A DNA stretch of 26,764 nucleotides from contig JBQMYS010000013.1 of NCBI GenBank assembly GCA_052173355.1, positions 1 through 26,764 of the forward strand. The letters run 5' to 3'. Within the stretch, counting starts at the first letter, position 1. Every line of letters begins with the position of its first letter. The notes under the pieces are model-generated. The model saw nothing but the letters and a program-made list of their open reading frames with translations, ran no database searches and was not told the DNA's origin. The position numbers and the translations under genes are program-made. The DNA comes from JABZIP01 sp052173355 (GTDB taxonomy: Bacteria > Bacillota > Clostridia > Peptostreptococcales > Anaerovoracaceae). Of the stretch, positions 1-7,570 are shown piece by piece.

Positions 1-585
1 GCTTCCACAACATGGATCAAAAAACAATTCGCCATCTGAAAATAAAAAATTCTTTGTCATATTATGTGCAATTTTTTGAGGAGTATAGTACGATCCTATA
101 ATATTTTTCTTTCCCTCCTGTAAATATGACTGATAAATTAATCCTAAAATATCAAATTCGTCTGTTGGTAAATCAAGCGTTGCTAATTCATCTATAATAT
201 CAATATAAGCATATTCATCTAAAAATCTTTTAACATGATGTTTTTTGTAGATATTATGTTTCTTTAAAAGGCTAATGCCCAATGAAAAAATAGCATTAAC
301 TATATCAATATCATTTTCATCAATATAATCAAGCGTATTCTGTATAAAAGTAATATTATTCTTGTTGCTAAAATATTCCATTGGAAGAAGACGTTTTTTT
401 GACTTCCGTTTATTAGCACGTGCCGTTAATCGTCCTGCTATCTGAGTATTAAGTTTTTCCCAATTCCGTATTGTTGCATCTGAAATTCCGTATTCCTCTG
501 TTGCAACATTTTGCTTTCTCATTTCTGTTTTTGTCATACCTCGGTCAATGTATCTTTCCCATGACCCATTGTAGTTGCATAACAT
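1..585 (-). CDS. DNA adenine methyltransferase (N-6 type, restriction-modification), 3' part cut by window edge
   Basis: The reading frame is open from an ATG at 585 to the window edge, giving 195 codons of the N-terminus. A GGAGG lies 9 nt before the ATG. Residues about 30-45 (ISDATIRNWEKL) resemble a helix-turn-helix, and a basic stretch follows. Near the end are GSYYTP, typical of motif X of gamma-type N6-adenine methylases, then FDPCCGS, the start of the SAM-binding motif I (FDPxCGSG). In this family the enzyme methylates adenine in a target site, alone or as part of a type I, IIG or BREX-like system. The catalytic NPPY motif and any partner endonuclease would lie left of the window. The gene looks more AT-rich than the aro genes and is divergent from aroK, consistent with a horizontally acquired module at this edge. 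The methylase family is fairly certain; the system type is not. Confidence 0.8.
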   Translation of the reverse strand, partial: MLCNYNGSWERYIDRGMTKTEMRKQNVATEEYGISDATIRNWEKLNTQIAGRLTARANKRKSKKRLLPMEYFSNKNNITFIQNTLDYIDENDIDIVNAIFSLGISLLKKHNIYKKHHVKRFLDEYAYIDIIDELATLDLPTDEFDILGLIYQSYLQEGKKNIIGSYYTPQKIAHNMTKNFLFSDGELFFDPCCGS

Positions 586-618
586 AAATGCAATCCTCCA
601 CTCTAATCTACATCAACT

Positions 619-647
619 ATTATAGCACAAAAAAGTTTGTAATTCAG
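619..647 (-). promoter_or_regulatory. Probable promoter of the methyltransferase gene
   Basis: On the minus strand TATAAT (624 to 619) is preceded by TGC, making an extended -10. A weak -35 (CTGAAT, 647 to 642) lies 17 bp upstream. The transcript would start some 25 nt before the GGAGG. A second TATAAT occurs at 654 to 649 without a good -35. Confidence 0.5.
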
Positions 648-730
648 TATTATACTTGTTTTTGATGATATTGTTTTCTTAGTTGTTCTAACATATAATT
701 ATCATATAGCTACCTCATAAGAAAAATTCG

Positions 731-750
731 GGTGGATTTCCACCTTTTTA
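731..750 (+). terminator. Small rho-independent-terminator-like hairpin
   Basis: GGTGG, loop ATTT, CCACC, then five T residues read on the plus strand. The stem is only 5 bp. There is no plus-strand gene upstream inside this window for it to terminate, so it may be a relic of whatever lay here before the methyltransferase module arrived. Confidence 0.4.
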
Positions 751-897
751 TTTCGAGTTTTGTGATTTCATTCAAACCTAAAGATGTTCATAAACACTTG
801 AAATCATTATTAGTGCCTTGTCTAACACACCATGCGATTTACTAAACATCTATTTTAAAAAATGCCCCATCAAAAAATTTTGCCGTCAAATGCGGTA

Positions 898-926
898 TTG
901 CAAAGAATCAAAAACCTATTTATAAT
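898..926 (+). promoter_or_regulatory. Sigma-A-type promoter of aroK-aroD
   Basis: TTGCAA (898-903) and TATAAT (921-926) are separated by exactly 17 bp. Initiation about 7 nt downstream would leave a leader of only about 20 nt, which still contains AAAGGGAG ahead of the aroK GTG start. Confidence 0.65.
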
Positions 927-951
927 ATCTAACAAAGGGAGATAATAGGCA

Positions 952-1482
952 GTGAAACTAAAAAAACACATATTTTTTATAGGATTTATGGGTGCCGGAA
1001 AAACCGTCATTTCTAAATTGGTAGGCGAATCATTATGCCAAAATCCAATCTCGATTGACAAAAAAATCGAAGAATCCCATAACCAAACAATCTCAGAAAT
1101 ATTTGCGCAATTCGGGGAGGAATATTTTAGAAATTCCGAAACTCGAATACTTCAAACAATATGTAAAGAACCGCCTGCAATCATCGACTGTGGAGGCGGG
1201 ATTGCCAAAAACGCCGTCAATCATGATATAATCAAAAAAAACGGTAAAACAATATGGTTGCAAGCTTCCCCGCTCACTATATGCGAAAGACTGAAAGACG
1301 ATTACACAAGGCCGCTTCTAAATAATCATATTACCCCTCAATACATAGACGAATTTTTAAAAACCAGACAAAATTCATATGCTTTGCTTGCCGATATTGT
1401 AATCAGTACCGACGGTAAAACACCTAATGATATTTGCAATGAAATCTTGGAAAGGATTAAGCCATATGTCATTTACAATTAA
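952..1482 (+). CDS. aroK: Shikimate kinase
   Basis: The protein has 176 aa, the usual size. It phosphorylates shikimate at the 3-hydroxyl with ATP, the fifth step to chorismate, in the cytoplasm. Walker A is GFMGAGKT (residues 11-18). The shikimate-binding arginine sits in YFRNSE (R60), the glycine loop is CGGG (80-83), the lid arginine is in TRPLL (R120) and a further conserved arginine is R139. The start is GTG with AAAGGGAG about 10 nt upstream, which decides this start. An oddity is the normal D-x-D motif after strand 2, which here reads S34-I35-D36. The Asp that helps hold magnesium is therefore Ser, while the shikimate-binding Asp is kept. The gene overlaps aroD by 17 bp. Confidence 0.93.
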   Translation: MKLKKHIFFIGFMGAGKTVISKLVGESLCQNPISIDKKIEESHNQTISEIFAQFGEEYFRNSETRILQTICKEPPAIIDCGGGIAKNAVNHDIIKKNGKTIWLQASPLTICERLKDDYTRPLLNNHITPQYIDEFLKTRQNSYALLADIVISTDGKTPNDICNEILERIKPYVIYN

Positions 1483-2227
1483 AAATTTGGATATAGGAAA
1501 AGGCAGAACAAAAATTTGTATACCGTTAATAGCAAGCACTCTTGAAGAAATAAAAATACAACTGAACGAAATTTTAAGTTTACCTTGCGACATCATAGAA
1601 TGGAGATGTGATGCCTTTAACGACTTTAAAAATAAAAATAAACTTTCCTGCGCACTTAAGGTACTTGAATCGAAATGCAAAAATATTCCTCTTTTGTTCA
1701 CACTGCGCACTTCAAACGAGGGCGGTATGGCAAATATCAGCCAAGATTCTTACTGCGAAATCTGCTTCAGCGCCATAGATTCCGCAATACCTGATTTAAT
1801 AGATATTGAAATTTCCTGCGAAAAAGCTCAAAACATAATAAATTATGCACACAAAAAATCCATAAAAACTATAATATCACATCACAATTTTAACAATACT
1901 CCACCAAAAACAGAAATTCTTAAACTGCTAAAAAAAATGTATGACACGAATGCGGATATATTAAAAATCGCCGTTATGCCACATTGCATTTCCGACGTTT
2001 CAACTTTGATCTTTGTAACATCCGAAATGAAAATTTGGCAACAACAATATCGCGTAAATGATATTCGCCCTATAGTAGCAATTTCTATGGGGGAAATCGG
2101 AAAAATAACAAGAATTGCAGGAGATACATTTGAATCTGCTATAACCTTCGCTACTGCAAGAAAATACTCTGCTCCCGGTCAAATTAAAGCAGAAAATTTA
2201 CAAAAAATATTTGAACTACTGGAATAA
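1466..2227 (+). CDS. aroD: Type I 3-dehydroquinate dehydratase
   Basis: The protein has 253 aa from the ATG at 1466. An upstream in-frame start exists, but AAAGGA at 1451-1456 sits 9 nt before this ATG and the family N-terminus fits it. The enzyme dehydrates 3-dehydroquinate to 3-dehydroshikimate by a Schiff-base mechanism in a TIM barrel. Visible are IIEWRCD (E45, R47; substrate binding), SHHNF with H140 as the general acid/base, LKIAVM with K167 as the Schiff-base lysine, and the C-terminal SMGE and SAPGQ signatures. It is translationally coupled to aroK by overlap. Its last 12 bp overlap the 3' end of convergent aroE, so no separate terminator exists between them. Confidence 0.95.
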   Translation: MSFTIKNLDIGKGRTKICIPLIASTLEEIKIQLNEILSLPCDIIEWRCDAFNDFKNKNKLSCALKVLESKCKNIPLLFTLRTSNEGGMANISQDSYCEICFSAIDSAIPDLIDIEISCEKAQNIINYAHKKSIKTIISHHNFNNTPPKTEILKLLKKMYDTNADILKIAVMPHCISDVSTLIFVTSEMKIWQQQYRVNDIRPIVAISMGEIGKITRIAGDTFESAITFATARKYSAPGQIKAENLQKIFELLE

Positions 2228-3016
2228 TTCCTGCACACATTTAAATTTTTCGATTATGCGCAAATTTTCTTTTTCAAAGAAATTCCCTTTCCCTGTAAAA
2301 TATCCGGCTGATGCCGTCGCTTGCGCAACCAGCATCGCTAATCCTCCTGCGCAATTCATACCTAAAGCCTGTCCCTGCGCCATGAATTTCGTAATATTCG
2401 GATTGTAAATCACATCAAAAATATCTTTACAATTTGAAAATATCCGAAGATCACATGGACTTTTCTCCGTATTGGGATACATTCCCACAGGTGTAGCATT
2501 TATAACAACATCTATTTTGTCGGAAATACTTGAAATCCATCTGTACGGTATTATATTGTACTCGTTTTCTTCTTTATTTTTCTCAACTTTTCGGGATGCT
2601 ACATAAACTTGCAAAGCCCCTAAATCTGAGAGTGCCTTGCGTATAGTTTTACAAGTTGCACCGTTTCCCAATATCAAAATATTCTTTGCATTGACTTTTA
2701 TATTTGCGAGTTCAAGAGCATAAATAAATCCGGTGTAATCCGTATTCGTACCCCACAATATGCCGTCAGAATCAAAATACATCGTATTTACCGCACCTAT
2801 CTGTTCTGCTATCGGCGAAAGTTTATCACAATATTCCATTACCGTCTGTTTGTAAGGGATTGTTACATTAAGCCCTTTAAAATGTCTTTTTTTTATAAAT
2901 TCACCCACTTTTTCAGGTGCTATCGGAATTAAATCATAAGAATATGCTGAAAGCATTTCATGTATTATCTTGGAATAACTGTGTTCCAGTTTTTCTCCTA
3001 TCAGAGCATATGTCAT
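2216..3016 (-). CDS. aroE: Shikimate dehydrogenase
   Basis: The protein has 266 aa and reduces 3-dehydroshikimate to shikimate, probably with NADPH. The N-terminal catalytic domain has the shikimate-binding S-x-S (S13, S15), NVTIPYK with catalytic K56, and GAVNT followed by TNTDYTGF, which carries the conserved Asp. The Rossmann nucleotide domain has VINATPVGMYP, and the C-terminus has the family GGLAMLVAQA motif. The glycine loop is GNGATCKTIR rather than the common GAGGAA, so cofactor preference is uncertain. The ATG lies 4 nt after the aroQ stop with only a weak AGG signal, suggesting coupled translation. It is the last gene of the minus-strand aro run and ends inside the 3' end of aroD. 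Confidence 0.94.
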   Translation of the reverse strand: MTYALIGEKLEHSYSKIIHEMLSAYSYDLIPIAPEKVGEFIKKRHFKGLNVTIPYKQTVMEYCDKLSPIAEQIGAVNTMYFDSDGILWGTNTDYTGFIYALELANIKVNAKNILILGNGATCKTIRKALSDLGALQVYVASRKVEKNKEENEYNIIPYRWISSISDKIDVVINATPVGMYPNTEKSPCDLRIFSNCKDIFDVIYNPNITKFMAQGQALGMNCAGGLAMLVAQATASAGYFTGKGNFFEKENLRIIEKFKCVQELFQ

Positions 3017-3020
3017 AGTA

Positions 3021-3308
3021 TTACCTGCCTTGCAATTCGCTTTTTGAGCATAACAGCTTTTTTTGGTACGAACGGCTCATATCAAATATTACCTCATACA
3101 ATTCCAGTATATAATCTTTAAATTCTTCACCTGCTTTTTCAGAAATAATACTCAAAATCTCTTTTTCCCTTTTTTCGTTTAGCACAGGGATATTGTATAT
3201 TTTTTTTTCCTCTGCGACCTTTCCTGAAAGTTTCATACGTTCGATAAACAGCGATACAAATTTTTCATCTATATCATCTATTTGCTTTCTCAAATTTTCC
3301 AGACTCAT
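3021..3308 (-). CDS. aroQ: Monofunctional chorismate mutase, AroQ class
   Basis: The protein has 95 aa and is all-helical in prediction. It rearranges chorismate to prephenate, the branch point to Phe and Tyr. Residues matching the AroQ active site are visible: R7 (NLRKQIDDID), R24, K35, R47 and E48 (NEKREKEIL) and Q82. It is not fused to prephenate dehydratase, prephenate dehydrogenase or DAHP synthase. Its ATG has AGAGGAA 7 nt upstream. It lies 14 nt after aroC and 4 nt before aroE. Its presence extends the run from chorismate toward Phe/Tyr, although no pheA or tyrA gene is in the window. Confidence 0.93.
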   Translation of the reverse strand: MSLENLRKQIDDIDEKFVSLFIERMKLSGKVAEEKKIYNIPVLNEKREKEILSIISEKAGEEFKDYILELYEVIFDMSRSYQKKLLCSKSELQGR

Positions 3309-3322
3309 AAAAATTCCTCTTA

Positions 3323-4432
3323 CTAAAATTCTTTAATCATCAAATCAAAAATTCCTATCGCAATAGCAGCTTCGGTTACAGCAACTCCTCTAACCGCAAC
3401 GCAAGGATCATGTCTGCCCTCAATCGCAATTTCCACCTCCCGCATTTCTTTCAAATTTACGGTTTTTTGCTTTATGCCTATTGACGGCGTAGGTTTAAAA
3501 GCCGCTCTGCATACTATAGGCATCCCTGATGTAATTCCCCCAAGTATTCCGCCATGGTTGTTCGACACAGTTTTAACTTCCTTTTTAACTATACAAAACG
3601 AGTCATTATTCTTAGAACCTCTAAGTGCTGCCGAGCCGAATCCATTACCGAACTCTATGCCTTTAACAGCCGGTATTGAAAATAGTATTTGTGCAAGCTT
3701 TGCCTCAACTTTATCGTACATAGGTCCACCCAAACCTGCCGGAAGTCCTATCGCTGCAATTTCCACGATACCCCCTACTGAATCATGTTCATTGATTGCC
3801 TTAAGAATTTCCTGCTTCATATCTTCTCCCGCTGCATCATCTATTACAGGAAATCGCTTATTCCCCGGTGATTTTAAATCATCTATTGTCAACATCACCG
3901 GATCAAAACTCACATCAGTTGCGTTTCCTACTGATTTTAAATGCCCGCCTATAAATACACCTTTTGTTTCCAATGCTTGTAATGCAATTCCTCCTGCTAA
4001 GCATAACATTGCCGTCATTCTCCCGGAAAAAGGTCCTCCACCTGACATATTTACCGAATCCTGATACTTCATTTTCGCTGTAAAATCCGCATGTGAAGGG
4101 CGTGGGGTATTTGTAAAATCCGCATAATCCTCGTATTTTATATTTTCATTTTTAATTATAGCACAAATTGCTTCTCCGTTTGTAACACATTTACCATTTA
4201 CAACATCTATACCGCTCTGGAACTCGGGTATATCTTCCTCTTTTCTCCTTGTTGTAAAATCACTTTGCCCGGGTGCTCTACGATTCATAAACTTTTGAAG
4301 TTTCCTCTCAGATAGCGAAATCCCCGCCGGCATACCTGTAATTTTAATGCTCATAAATGACTCATGGGAACCTCCCGATATATCTATTTTTATATTGTTT
4401 TCAAAGGAAGATGTAATAATTTCAGTTCTCAT
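3323..4432 (-). CDS. aroC: Chorismate synthase (motif-variant)
   Basis: The protein has 369 aa from the ATG at 4432, which has GGAGGG 7 nt upstream. An earlier in-frame start would overlap aroA more and lacks such a site. The enzyme makes chorismate from EPSP using reduced FMN. C-terminal and middle signatures are clear: PRPSHAD (second active-site His), SGRMTA, GFGSAALRGSKNND, GGILGGITSGMP, KPTPSI and RHDPC. The first signature, usually G-E-S-H-G, reads G-G-S-H-E here, so the His is kept but its neighbours changed. RPGHAD likewise reads RPSHAD. It starts 11 bp inside aroA. Family assignment is firm; the unusual active-site surroundings are discussed separately. Confidence 0.92.
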   Translation of the reverse strand: MRTEIITSSFENNIKIDISGGSHESFMSIKITGMPAGISLSERKLQKFMNRRAPGQSDFTTRRKEEDIPEFQSGIDVVNGKCVTNGEAICAIIKNENIKYEDYADFTNTPRPSHADFTAKMKYQDSVNMSGGGPFSGRMTAMLCLAGGIALQALETKGVFIGGHLKSVGNATDVSFDPVMLTIDDLKSPGNKRFPVIDDAAGEDMKQEILKAINEHDSVGGIVEIAAIGLPAGLGGPMYDKVEAKLAQILFSIPAVKGIEFGNGFGSAALRGSKNNDSFCIVKKEVKTVSNNHGGILGGITSGMPIVCRAAFKPTPSIGIKQKTVNLKEMREVEIAIEGRHDPCVAVRGVAVTEAAIAIGIFDLMIKEF

Positions 4433-5639
4433 ATATTTTCCCTCCGAGCCTCTCATAATCATCAAAAAAAGTTGGATAAGACTTTGCGCAAACTTCGCTC
4501 CCGATTATTACAACCGGCTTTTTGGCAAGCATTGTTGCTATTGCCGCCGACATAACAATTCTGTGATCTCCGCATCCGGAAACTTCTCCGCCTAAAAACC
4601 CTCCTGTTCCAAATACATCCAAAGATTGTGCATATTCTTCCGCTTTTCCGCCAAGACTTTTTATCAATTTTAATGTAGAATCAAGCCTGTCGCTTTCTTT
4701 TATGCGAAGTCGCCTTGCATTTATAAATTTAGTCATTCCCTTGATTCTACCCGCGGCAATTACCGCTGATATAGGAAGAATATCCGGAATTTGAGATACG
4801 TCAAATATCAGGGTTTTATCATTTTCATAATTATCTTTAATGCTTCGTACAATATCCAATATTTTCCTGTCACTTTGTAATGACTTTTCGTTTAAACCCT
4901 CACAAAAAACACCTTTTCCGCCCATTTTTTGGCTTATCAAATCCGCGGCAATCCAAAATGCCGCATTTGACCAATCTCCCTCAGGAAATACTTTTCCGGC
5001 AGGCGCTACATATCTCTGATTTCCTTCAATATGAAAACTTCTTTCTCTTTCGGCTATTTTGATTCCAAAGTCTTTCAACACCGACAATGACAAATCCACA
5101 TAACCCTCAGATTCCAAAGAAGACATAATATCTATGCGACTTACTCCTCCAAGCATGGGCAATGCAAATAAAAGTCCTGTAATATACTGTGAACTTACAT
5201 TTCCCGGAACTTGATAAACTCCGCACCGCAATTTCCCTTCGATTTTTTGAAATACCTTTCCATATTTCGAACTCAATTCCGACTTTTGTTTAATAAACTT
5301 ACAACCATTATGTTCCATGACATTTTGGAGAGGTTGCAAAGGTCTTTTTAATAAAGTTCCTCTTGCGTAAAAAGTGGCACTTTGCCTAATTGCCGCAATT
5401 ACAGGCAGCAGAAACCTCAATGTTGCTCCGCTTTCTTCACAAGGAAAATCCGATATTCCCGCTTTAAGGTTTGCAAGGCAAGCCTTTGTTGCCTCAATAT
5501 CTTCACTCGTATTTTTAATTATTACATCGCATGGATTTTCTGATAGCGCCGCTGCAATCAAAAGCCTCTGACTATGAGATTTTGAAGATACCGCCTGAAT
5601 CTTTCCCTGAAGTATACCGGGTGCAATCTTTAAATTCAT
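4422..5639 (-). CDS. aroA: 3-phosphoshikimate 1-carboxyvinyltransferase (EPSP synthase)
   Basis: The protein has 405 aa, slightly short for the family (about 425-430). It joins PEP and shikimate-3-phosphate to give EPSP and is the glyphosate target. Visible are SSKSHSQR (substrate Lys/Ser/Arg), ESGATLRFL (the region of the PEP/glyphosate loop, with Ala where many enzymes have Thr), KRPLQPL, SSQYITGLL, GDWSNAAF, QIPDILP with the catalytic Asp, LRIKESDRL, CGDHRIVMSAA and CAKSYPTFF. All principal binding residues therefore appear present. The start overlaps the aroB stop by 4 bp (ATGA), a classic coupling arrangement. Glyphosate sensitivity cannot be judged from this alone. Confidence 0.95.
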   Translation of the reverse strand: MNLKIAPGILQGKIQAVSSKSHSQRLLIAAALSENPCDVIIKNTSEDIEATKACLANLKAGISDFPCEESGATLRFLLPVIAAIRQSATFYARGTLLKRPLQPLQNVMEHNGCKFIKQKSELSSKYGKVFQKIEGKLRCGVYQVPGNVSSQYITGLLFALPMLGGVSRIDIMSSLESEGYVDLSLSVLKDFGIKIAERERSFHIEGNQRYVAPAGKVFPEGDWSNAAFWIAADLISQKMGGKGVFCEGLNEKSLQSDRKILDIVRSIKDNYENDKTLIFDVSQIPDILPISAVIAAGRIKGMTKFINARRLRIKESDRLDSTLKLIKSLGGKAEEYAQSLDVFGTGGFLGGEVSGCGDHRIVMSAAIATMLAKKPVVIIGSEVCAKSYPTFFDDYERLGGKIYEN

Positions 5640-6718
5640 TTTTCCATCCCCATACTTATTACTTCCTGCAACTGCGAAATAGGAAATTTTTGTAGATACC
5701 CATGTCCTATTTTATCTATAAGCACAAGCGCTACGCTATCTCCCTTTCTTTTCTTGTCCTTAAGCGCAAATCTCATAATTTCACTTGGAGTATATTCAAT
5801 ATTCAAATTAAATCCGTATGTTTTAAGCATATCCTCAATTTGTTCAGCATCTTCTACTTTTAATATTCCCATTTTCGCCAGAGCTTTTACCATTACATAC
5901 ATTCCCTGCGCAACTGCGCTGCCATGGCTGATTTCAAAATCGCTACATTTTTCTATAGCATGTCCTACTGTATGCCCAAAATTCAAAATTTGCCTTATCC
6001 CGTCATCCTTTTCGTCTTTTTCCACTATATCGGCTTTGATTTTTATACATTTTTTTACAATATTTTCTAAAATTTTTCTATTTTCCATATCAGGCGTAAT
6101 TAAATTTGCATTATCGTATAGCATCTTAAAAAGTTTTGAATCACAAATACAAGCACACTTAATTGCCTCTGCAATTCCATCTGCAAAGTCTTCCCAAGCT
6201 AAGCTTGCAAATGTACTGCAATCACAAATTACAAGCGCGGGTTGCCAAAATGTTCCTGCCAAATTTTTGCCCTGCTCAAGGTTCACGGCAGTTTTTCCAC
6301 CTACCGAAGCATCCGCCGCTGCAAGAAAAGTAGTAGGAATTTGAACGTAATCTATCCCTCTCAAATAGATAGACGCAACAAATCCCGCAATATCTCCTGC
6401 TATTCCGCCTCCAAGTGCAACGATTAAATCGCTTCGAGTAAATTCCGCTCCCGCCATATATTCGAGAATATCAGATACCGTCCTTAAATTTTTAGATTTT
6501 TCCCCTGCCTCGAAAGTAAAAGTAAAAACCGTATAGCCCGATTCTTCAAGAGATTTTCGTACAATTTTTTCATACAATTTTTTTACATTTTCATCAGTAA
6601 TAATACAAATTTTTACATCTTTATCAAGTCGTTTTATGATTTCTCCTGTTCTAAAAATCAAATCGTGTCCTATAAGTATTTCATATTTAGTCGAAACATT
6701 TATATCAACCTTTTGCAT
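5636..6718 (-). CDS. aroB: 3-dehydroquinate synthase
   Basis: The protein has 360 aa from the ATG at 6718, preceded by GAGGAG. A TTG 24 nt further upstream is in frame but has no such site. The enzyme converts DAHP to 3-dehydroquinate using NAD and a divalent metal. Visible motifs are FEAGEKSK, GGGIAGDIAGFVAS (NAD-binding), PTTFLAAADASVGGKTAVN, GIAEAIKCA with the first metal-binding Glu, NFGHTVGHAIE with the second ligand, ISHGSAVAQGM with the third, and a DKK motif near the C-terminus. It sits 27 nt downstream of aroF and overlaps aroA by 4 bp. Confidence 0.96.
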   Translation of the reverse strand: MQKVDINVSTKYEILIGHDLIFRTGEIIKRLDKDVKICIITDENVKKLYEKIVRKSLEESGYTVFTFTFEAGEKSKNLRTVSDILEYMAGAEFTRSDLIVALGGGIAGDIAGFVASIYLRGIDYVQIPTTFLAAADASVGGKTAVNLEQGKNLAGTFWQPALVICDCSTFASLAWEDFADGIAEAIKCACICDSKLFKMLYDNANLITPDMENRKILENIVKKCIKIKADIVEKDEKDDGIRQILNFGHTVGHAIEKCSDFEISHGSAVAQGMYVMVKALAKMGILKVEDAEQIEDMLKTYGFNLNIEYTPSEIMRFALKDKKRKGDSVALVLIDKIGHGYLQKFPISQLQEVISMGMEK

Positions 6719-6745
6719 CTGAATTATCTCCTCGGATAGCAATTT

Positions 6746-7525
6746 TTACTTACTGTTCTTATAGCAATACGGTAATATTGCCTTTACCGCTCTTGCGACA
6801 TCATCAAATTCCTCGGGTGTAAGAGATTGTGCACCGTCACAAAGAGCTCTTTTCGGATCGTTGTGTACTTCTATCATAAGTCCGTCTGCACCGCATGCCG
6901 CAGCTGCAAGCGCCATAGGTTTAACTAGCGATGAGATACCTGTAGCATGACTCGGATCTACTATCACCGGCAACTTTGTCATAGACTTTAGAAGCGGTAT
7001 AGCAGATAAATCCAAAGTATTCCTTGTCGCCGTTTCAAATGTTCGAATACCTCTTTCGCACAAAATTACTCTTTCGTTCCCGCCTGCCATAATATATTCA
7101 GCACTCATAAGGAATTCCTGTAATGTATTTGCAATTCCCCGCTTGAGCAAAATAGGCTTCTTCCAAGTTCCAAGTTCTTTAAGTAAATGGAAATTTTGCA
7201 TATTTCTTGCTCCAACCTGAATCACATCTACATCTTCAAAAAGATGAAGTTGAGAAACGTCCATTACTTCTGTAACAATAGGAAGCCCTGTTTGTTTTTT
7301 TGCTTTTAAAAGCAGTTCTATCCCGTCTGCACCCATCCCTTGAAAAGTATACGGCGATGTTCTGGGCTTAAATGCACCGCCTCGATAAAATGTAGCTCCT
7401 GATTTTTTTACTGCATTTGCTACTTCACAAACCTGTTCTTGCGATTCCACCGAGCAAGGACCTGCTATAATATTAAAATATCCTTCCCCGAATTTCACAC
7501 CGTTTATATCTAAAGTAATTGCCAT
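6746..7525 (-). CDS. aroF: DAHP synthase, type I-beta (AroF/AroG family), core domain only
   Basis: The protein has 259 aa from the ATG at 7525, which follows GGAGG with 5 nt spacing. Upstream in-frame ATGs overlap the hairpin and lack a site. The enzyme condenses PEP and erythrose-4-phosphate, the entry step of the pathway. Visible are AGPCSVES (metal Cys), FKPRTSPYTFQG, QVGARNMQNF, LLKRG, CERGIRTFE, DPSHATG (metal His), EVHNDP (metal Glu) and CDGAQSL (metal Asp). The length matches only the catalytic barrel. There is no N-terminal ferredoxin-like or fused chorismate-mutase regulatory domain, so the enzyme itself may lack feedback inhibition. It is the first gene of the minus-strand aro run and has an elaborate upstream control region. 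Confidence 0.95.
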   Translation of the reverse strand: MAITLDINGVKFGEGYFNIIAGPCSVESQEQVCEVANAVKKSGATFYRGGAFKPRTSPYTFQGMGADGIELLLKAKKQTGLPIVTEVMDVSQLHLFEDVDVIQVGARNMQNFHLLKELGTWKKPILLKRGIANTLQEFLMSAEYIMAGGNERVILCERGIRTFETATRNTLDLSAIPLLKSMTKLPVIVDPSHATGISSLVKPMALAAAACGADGLMIEVHNDPKRALCDGAQSLTPEEFDDVARAVKAILPYCYKNSK

Positions 7526-7538
7526 AATTACCTCCATC

Positions 7539-7570
7539 AAAAAATCCACAAGTGAATTTCACCTGCGGAT
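7539..7570 (-). terminator. Terminator-like hairpin in the aroF leader (possible attenuator)
   Basis: Read on the minus strand, an 11-bp stem (7570-7560 with 7554-7544, including two G-U pairs) and a 5-nt loop are followed at once by a run of T (7543-7539). GGAGG of aroF comes a few nt later. On the plus strand no T-run follows. Because it lies between the aroF promoter and the aroF start, it would terminate aroF transcription unless an alternative fold forms. The segment 7629-7610 can pair with 7570-7558 as a hand-drawn antiterminator (TTCAC with GTGAA, CTG with CAG, GGA with TCC). Confidence 0.65.

Larger units (their letters stand above)
586..951. other. Intergenic region between the methyltransferase and aroK
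   Basis: This is the only gene-free stretch over 300 bp. It holds the methyltransferase promoter (about 619-647), a short hairpin followed by a T-run (731-750, plus strand) and the aroK promoter (898-926). No open frame here has a credible ribosome binding site and protein-like sequence. A 14-codon frame beginning MLEQLRKQYHQK on the minus strand (near 700-655) has no Shine-Dalgarno sequence at a usable distance and is not called. The region between the hairpin and the aroK promoter shows nothing I can name. Confidence 0.6.

Noticed and set aside
655..705. A 14-codon minus-strand frame starting MLEQLRKQYHQK upstream of the methylase gene
   Set aside because: It is too short, has no ribosome binding site at a proper distance, and overlaps promoter-like sequence. 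It could be a gene remnant, but nothing confirms it.
1375..1710. A 111-codon minus-strand frame across aroK/aroD
   Set aside because: It overlaps two well-supported plus-strand genes on the opposite strand and resembles no family I know.
3474..4064. A 196-codon open frame on the plus strand opposite aroC
   Set aside because: It is antisense to a clear chorismate synthase, has no ribosome binding site, and its Pro/Ser/Ile-rich composition is what the reverse complement of this codon usage gives.
5754..6344. A 196-codon open frame on the plus strand opposite aroB
   Set aside because: It is the shadow of an intact aroB, has no independent signals, and has Ser/Ile/Phe-rich low-information composition.
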